The position numbers and the translations under genes are program-made. A stretch of DNA of 6,378 nt from JAVVFH01 sp032250585. GTDB taxonomy: Bacteria; Pseudomonadota; Gammaproteobacteria; Xanthomonadales; SZUA-36. Below are positions 4,926-6,378 of the stretch, one piece after another (position 1 is the first letter of the stretch; each line of letters begins with the position of its first letter). The stretch covers positions 1 to 6,378 of the forward strand of contig JAVVFH010000201.1 of assembly GCA_032250585.1 (NCBI GenBank). Direction: 5' to 3'. The notes below the pieces were generated by a model, which had not been told where the DNA came from, ran no database searches, and saw nothing but the letters and a program-made list of their open reading frames with translations.

Positions 4926-5741
4926 TTAAAACTTCTCCCGCTGCAGGCCGAGTTTCATCAGGATTCGGCTGGCGATCTCCTCGATAGAGCTGTGCGTGGT
5001 GTAGATGATTTCGATGCCTTCGCCACGCAGCAGGCTCTCGGCGGCGTCCACTTCCCAGTGGCATTGACGCAGCGAGGCATAACGGCTGCCCGGGCGCCGG
5101 GTTTCCCGAATCTGCGCCAACCGGTCGGCGTCGATCATCAGGCCGACGATCTTGTGCCTGGCGGGCTTCAGAAAGCCCGGCAGTTGCTGATTCTCCAGGT
5201 CGGTTTCGGTGAGCGGATAATTGGCCGCCTTGACGCCGAAATTGAGCGCCATGTAGAGGCAAGTCGGCGTTTTGCCGCTGCGCGACACACCGACCAGGAT
5301 CAGGTCGGCATTTTCGTAGCTCAGGCTGATGCCGTCGTCGTGGGTGAGGGCGTAATGGGTAGCCTCGATGCGGTCTTCGTAGCGCTGCGAATTGGCGACG
5401 CCGTGTGCGCGCCCGACGGTGGACTCACGCTGGACGTTCAGTGCCGCCTCCAGGCGATCCATGAAGTCGGCGAACAGGTCGATGGTGATGGCCGAGCTGC
5501 TCTGCAGCACCGCGCGGGTTTCCTCGTCGATGATCGATATGAAGGCGATGGCCGGCGCGCCGTCCTTGCGCCCGGCCTCGTCGAGTTGCGCGACGGCCGC
5601 ACGTGCCTTGTCCGGATCGTCCACGAAGGGAAGCCGGACCTGCACGTAGGACGCGCTCGGAAACTGGGTGAGCAGGCTGTGACCAACCGTTTCGGTGGTA
5701 ATGGCCGTGCCATCGGAAATGAAGAACACCGTGCGCTGCAT
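4926..5741 (-). CDS. ppsR: PEP synthase regulatory protein (bifunctional kinase/pyrophosphorylase)
   Basis: The protein has 271 residues, close to the 277 of E. coli PpsR (YdiA), in the DUF299 family. In this family the protein inactivates phosphoenolpyruvate synthase by ADP-dependent phosphorylation of a Thr next to the catalytic His, and reactivates it by Pi-dependent phosphorolysis. The start RTVFFISDGTAITTETVG (3-20) is typical, and the P-loop GVSRSGKTPT lies at 151-160. Other family blocks are ESTVGRAHG (106-114), ADLILVGVS before the P-loop, NYPLTETDL (174-182), GLMIDADRL (200-208) and RYASLRQC (220-227). All key regions are present without gaps. AAGGG lies about 7 bases before the ATG. 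It is divergent from its target ppsA across 102 bases, the expected functional pairing. Cytoplasmic. Confidence 0.97.
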   Translation of the reverse strand: MQRTVFFISDGTAITTETVGHSLLTQFPSASYVQVRLPFVDDPDKARAAVAQLDEAGRKDGAPAIAFISIIDEETRAVLQSSSAITIDLFADFMDRLEAALNVQRESTVGRAHGVANSQRYEDRIEATHYALTHDDGISLSYENADLILVGVSRSGKTPTCLYMALNFGVKAANYPLTETDLENQQLPGFLKPARHKIVGLMIDADRLAQIRETRRPGSRYASLRQCHWEVDAAESLLRGEGIEIIYTTHSSIEEIASRILMKLGLQREKF

Positions 5742-5843
5742 GGTTTGCCCTTGTAAAATCGTTCAGTGGCCGCCGCGGCGAAAAACCAGCGCACAGCGTC
5801 CGTTCAATCAATCGTAAATCCAGTCAAACAGGAGTTTTTACCG
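5742..5843. promoter_or_regulatory. ppsR-ppsA divergent intergenic region
   Basis: This 102-bp region must hold the promoters or leaders of both genes. It has an AT-rich part near ppsA (5803-5840) and a GC-rich dyad GCCGCCGCGGC (5769-5779). I do not find a convincing -35/-10 pair in either direction, so promoter positions are left open. The AGGAG at 5830-5834 is the ppsA ribosome site. Confidence 0.4.
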
Positions 5844-6378
5844 GTGGACCACTATATCGCATGGCTGCACGAGTTGGGCATGAAAGATCTGGAAAGCGTG
5901 GGCGGCAAGAACGCGTCCCTCGGAGAAATGATCGGCGAACTGTCGGAACTGGGCGTGTCCGTGCCCGGCGGCTTCGCCACCACCGCCGCCGCCTTCCGGG
6001 ATTTCCTGACGAGTTCGGAGCTGGACGAGCGCATCCATGACAGGCTCGGCGCGCTGGACACCGAGGACGTGCAGGCACTGGCCGCCGCCGGCCGGGAAAT
6101 CCGCGACTGGATCGTCGGCGCGCCGTTTCAGCCGGAGCTTGACGCCGCCATCGAAAGTGCCTGGGCCCGGCTCTGCGAGACGGCCGGCTGCGAGCCTTCC
6201 GTCGCGGTGCGCTCCTCGGCGACCGCTGAAGACCTGCCGGACGCCTCCTTCGCCGGCCAGCAGGAGACCTTTCTCAACATCACCGGCATCGATGCGGTGC
6301 TGCACGCGGTCAAGGGCGTGTTCGCCTCCCTGTTCAACGACCGTGCCATCGCCTACCGCGAACATCACGGCTTCGACC
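5844..6378 (+). CDS. ppsA: phosphoenolpyruvate synthase, N-terminal part (3' end outside window)
   Basis: The visible 178 residues are the start of the ATP-binding domain of PEP synthase (pyruvate, water dikinase), which converts pyruvate, ATP and water to PEP, AMP and phosphate in gluconeogenesis. Diagnostic blocks are YIAWLHELGMKDLESVGG at the start, VGGKNASLGEM (19-29), VPGGFATTAAAFRDFL (40-55) and VAVRSSATAEDLPDASFAGQ (120-139), which holds the conserved Arg123 and the loop typical of PEP-utilising enzymes. FASLFNDRAIAYR near the edge is also family-typical. The start is GTG 5844, supported by AGGAG (5830-5834) nine bases upstream and by alignment of the N-terminus with known PpsA proteins. 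The catalytic His and C-terminal PEP-binding domain lie beyond the window. No frameshift is seen. Confidence 0.97.
   Translation, partial: MDHYIAWLHELGMKDLESVGGKNASLGEMIGELSELGVSVPGGFATTAAAFRDFLTSSELDERIHDRLGALDTEDVQALAAAGREIRDWIVGAPFQPELDAAIESAWARLCETAGCEPSVAVRSSATAEDLPDASFAGQQETFLNITGIDAVLHAVKGVFASLFNDRAIAYREHHGFD

Noticed and set aside
4680..5756. Long plus-strand ORF of 358 codons across the DUF1249 and ppsR genes
   Set aside because: It is the antisense shadow of two well-recognised minus-strand genes in GC-rich DNA; its translation resembles no protein family.
5838..6368. Minus-strand ORF of 176 codons over ppsA
   Set aside because: It lies opposite the clearly recognised ppsA frame, which has conserved motifs, a ribosome site and an edge-to-edge open frame.

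Overview
The window looks like a chromosomal segment of a high-GC gammaproteobacterium. The evidence is the divergent pair ppsR (PEP synthase regulatory protein) and ppsA (PEP synthase, cut by the right edge), a YqiB/DUF1249-family gene beside ppsR, and Shine-Dalgarno and sigma70-type signals of ordinary proteobacterial form. I cannot name a genus; a non-enteric lineage is likely, because in E. coli yqiB is not next to ppsR.

Layout. 1-380: the C-terminal part of a DUF222/13E12-type HNH nuclease, cut by the left edge. 377-1143: GC-rich sequence with one complete-looking coiled-coil ORF (658-1143) whose reading frame continues coherently 40 codons upstream without a start codon, preceded by a short frame that ends in a stop; this looks like eroded mobile-element DNA. 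1144-1385: a gene-free stretch with GC-rich dyads, then a candidate promoter. 1386-2604: two co-directional genes for membrane-associated proteins (a zinc ribbon plus membrane segments plus DUF3862/BLIP-like protein, and a membrane-anchored protein of unknown function). 2704-3357 (minus): a secreted protein resembling the T6SS-associated VasI/TagO family. 3547-4044 (plus): a small protein that looks like a PD-(D/E)XK nuclease-fold member with a changed active site. 4051-4126: back-to-back hairpin terminators. 4160-4313 (minus): tRNA-Ala(GGC) followed by tRNA-Glu(TTC), with a strong promoter. 4364-5741 (minus): the DUF1249 gene and ppsR. 5844-6378 (plus): ppsA, partial.

How it fits together. 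The right third (4160-6378) is core genome: two tRNAs and the PEP synthase enzyme/regulator module. PpsR is expected to inactivate and reactivate PpsA by ADP-dependent phosphorylation and Pi-dependent dephosphorylation, so the divergent arrangement puts enzyme and switch on one shared 102-bp intergenic region. The left two thirds are accessory. They lie on the 3' side of the tRNA genes, where genomic islands often sit, and are visibly less GC-rich from about 1271 to 4044 than the flanks. I see no integrase, no direct repeat of the tRNA 3' end and no transposase, so the island idea rests on composition and context only. Nothing here proves a new multi-gene system. The most novel material is the set of small, poorly characterised membrane, secreted and nuclease-like genes at 1386-4044.
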